Part shown: positions 33,301 through 34,718 of the stretch, in pieces
Layout: each line of letters opens with the position of its first letter
How positions within the stretch are numbered: the stretch's first letter is position 1
Source: Gelidibacter salicanalis
GTDB taxonomy: Bacteria > Bacteroidota > Bacteroidia > Flavobacteriales > Flavobacteriaceae
Direction: 5' to 3'
Length of the DNA stretch: 34,718 nt
NCBI RefSeq assembly: GCF_016469035.1
Contig: NZ_JAEHJZ010000003.1
Span: forward strand, 105,162-139,879
Position numbers and translations under genes: made by a program
The notes under the pieces: generated by a model
What the model saw: the letters and a program-made list of their open reading frames with translations, nothing else
Databases searched by the model: none
Told to the model about the DNA's origin: nothing

Positions 33301-34416
33301 TCATTTTTGCAGCAGCGATTGGTTTATAAAACCTTCCAAAGAATCTGCCACCCTTACATGGTACCATTGGTGCGTCTTTCCTAAAACTGCAACTTCCTGA
33401 TGTCTTGGCAAATTAGTCAACTCCATGTATCTGATATCTGGCCCAGTACGCAATTGGTTACTTTTAAGTTTGGTAAGTGCTTTATCAAAAGACACCTTAT
33501 GTTTGGAAACAGGCACATCCTGTTTTTCCACAAATGGTAGAGGATTAATGGCACCCAAACGGGTGTAGATTCCGAAATGCAAATGAGGACGCGTGGTTCT
33601 CGCATTGCCCGTGTTGCCCACCAAGCCCAAAGTATCACCTTTCTTTACCCGTGCACCTTTTGATACAATAATACTATCCAAATGAGCATAATATAGAGAT
33701 TGTCCCCAAAGCCCGTTTTTAAGCCACACCTGTTTTCCTCCAAGTCCCTTGTTTCCTGTAAATGAAATAAATCCATCAGTTGCTGCTATGGCAGGACTCC
33801 CTCGCTTTGCAAAGATATCGATACCTTCATGAGACCTTTTCCCGCCGTCTCTTGCCATACCCCAAAAACTACCAATAGCAGCATTCCCTTTACCACTTAC
33901 CGGAAATGTAAATGAGGGTTGGGTGTACATTTTAGCGGTGAACATTAAAGAATCTCTCAACTCTGGTTGGATAACCACTTTATAAGCTCCAGAACGTTCT
34001 ACAGTATAGCTTATGGAATCTGTTTTCCAATCATTTGAAACTAAGGGCTTTTTTAAAAGTGTTGAATCTGTATCCAATTCAAAGAAATCAATAAAGACTA
34101 AGCCAGAATCAATGTTTTTCTCCACAATCAATTTAAATATTGATCCTTTTTCCAAGGTAATATTATAGGCTAAGGCTATCGCTTTATCCTTAAAGGATTG
34201 CGATGCAATCACAAAAGGGATGGGAACTTGTAACTGGTTAGCTTTTGCATCCTGAAATGCATCATTCCAAAGCGTTTCGGAAACACCAGCCGTGTCCAAG
34301 GTTCGCGTATAAAGTTCTCTTGCCGACGGTTTTGTTATAAAATCTGTTGCGCGTTGCACTTGTGAGCATCCATATAAACAAATTCCTATAGTAAACAGAA
34401 AGAAGTAATTTTTCAT
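33301..34416 (-). CDS. M23 (LytM) peptidase lipoprotein with C-terminal SH3-like domain
   Basis: I start at the ATG at 34416 (371 residues), which opens a lipoprotein signal (KNYFFLFTIGICLYGCSQ) with a lipobox Cys about residue 16; an upstream in-frame ATG would bury it behind 13 residues. An N-terminal all-beta region (FKLIVEKNIDSGLVF) is followed by the M23 domain at about 180-285: RSHEGIDIFAKRGSP with the His/Asp zinc ligands, LYYAHLDSIIV, VKKGDTLGLVGNTG and PHLHFGIY. The catalytic set HxxxD/HLH looks intact. The last 60 residues (LPRHQEVAVLGKTHQWYHVRV) resemble an SH3 domain that binds cell wall. It is expected to cut peptidoglycan peptide bridges in the periplasm, anchored by lipid. Confidence 0.92.
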   Translation of the reverse strand: MKNYFFLFTIGICLYGCSQVQRATDFITKPSARELYTRTLDTAGVSETLWNDAFQDAKANQLQVPIPFVIASQSFKDKAIALAYNITLEKGSIFKLIVEKNIDSGLVFIDFFELDTDSTLLKKPLVSNDWKTDSISYTVERSGAYKVVIQPELRDSLMFTAKMYTQPSFTFPVSGKGNAAIGSFWGMARDGGKRSHEGIDIFAKRGSPAIAATDGFISFTGNKGLGGKQVWLKNGLWGQSLYYAHLDSIIVSKGARVKKGDTLGLVGNTGNARTTRPHLHFGIYTRLGAINPLPFVEKQDVPVSKHKVSFDKALTKLKSNQLRTGPDIRYMELTNLPRHQEVAVLGKTHQWYHVRVADSLEGFINQSLLQK

Positions 34417-34580
34417 CAGCTTAGATGTGACAGAAACCGTACCAAAAGACACCATTTTGCTAGGCTTTAAACAAATTTTAACTTTATGGAATGCTGCATA
34501 AACTATCTCAGGGTATTTTTAAAGATAGAATTCGTAAATTTCACCATATTCGTCCACTACAAACAGTCTTATAATGAACA

Positions 34581-34693
34581 ACCTCGACCCAAGGGTACGA
34601 GGTATCAAGTAGAAGTTCCTTTTTTATTTCGACGCAGAGCGTCGGGGAATAAAACCCAAGGATCCCGCTAAAAAGCGGGATTAGTTCAACTAA
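34581..34693. repeat. Cluster of four small palindromes (REP-like intergenic element)
   Basis: Four hairpins in about 115 bases: ACCTCG+ACCC / GGGT+CGAGGT (34581-34603, one bulge), CGACGC-AGA-GCGTCG (34630-34644), ATCCCGCT-AAAA-AGCGGGAT (34662-34681) and TTAGTTCAACTAA (34681-34693). GC content jumps in the stems compared with the AT-rich surroundings. It lies upstream of the M23 lipoprotein gene and runs close to the window edge, so the right boundary is unknown. The remaining stretch 34417-34580 shows no gene. Confidence 0.7.
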
Positions 34694-34718
34694 CAATTTT
34701 TAATTCATTGCTTCGCAA

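Noticed and set aside
34486-34671. 61-codon frame at the right edge
   Set aside because: It runs through the palindrome cluster (GTRYQVEVPF...), has no recognisable start context and no protein features.

Overview
The window looks like chromosome of a marine-type member of the Flavobacteriaceae (Bacteroidota). Four things point there: two proteins with the type-B C-terminal sorting domain of the type IX secretion system (T9SS); AT-rich coding sequence with few Shine-Dalgarno sequences; repeated -7 boxes of the Bacteroidota form TAnnTTTG ahead of genes; and lineage-typical genes (single-gene sucC, a DapD/LysA lysine-DAP route, a COX15-type heme A synthase). No rRNA, tRNA, CRISPR array or phage module was recognised.

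Layout. 1-268: leader with a promoter for dapD. 269-7943: dapD, then a surface-glycan (lipopolysaccharide core type) block: GT9 heptosyltransferase-like, CDP-glycerol-transferase-like, WaaE/KdtX-like GT2, a Kdo-kinase-like protein, and beyond a decayed IS1595-family insertion sequence (4863-5850, 10-bp target duplication still intact) a second GT2 and a GT4. 8056-11031: threonylcarbamoyl-AMP synthase, a GxxExxY/PD-(D/E)XK-like nuclease gene enclosed by a perfect 25-bp inverted repeat and followed by three 5'-truncated tandem copies of its own 3' end, then CCA-adding enzyme. 11121-15197: heme A synthase, a pRiA4b-ORF3-like acidic protein, a 1.4-kb array of ~270-bp repeats, and an unknown protein with a kinase-like catalytic loop. 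15295-17034: two-gene ABC exporter. 17073-24087: two tandem T9SS cargo proteins (810 and 1416 residues) built from 4 and 9 copies of the same ~90-residue module. 24312-29275: SYLF-domain protein, UvrB, a TerB-like protein, an esterase and a half-length YehS/DUF1456 protein. 29432-34416: sucC, lysA, an AI-2E family permease and an M23 lipoprotein. The right edge holds a cluster of small palindromes.

Most housekeeping genes are single transcription units with their own promoter. The clearest co-transcribed sets are dapD to the first GT2 (overlapping stops and starts, 269-3992) and the ABC pair. The most distinctive features are repeats: five unrelated heptanucleotide tandem arrays, each starting or ending within about 25 bases of a stop codon; the composite ~270-bp array in which heptamer tracts separate identical cassettes; and the nuclease gene with its array of partial copies. 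These are the best candidates for something under-described. All function calls come from reading the sequence and from knowledge of the families; no database search was possible.
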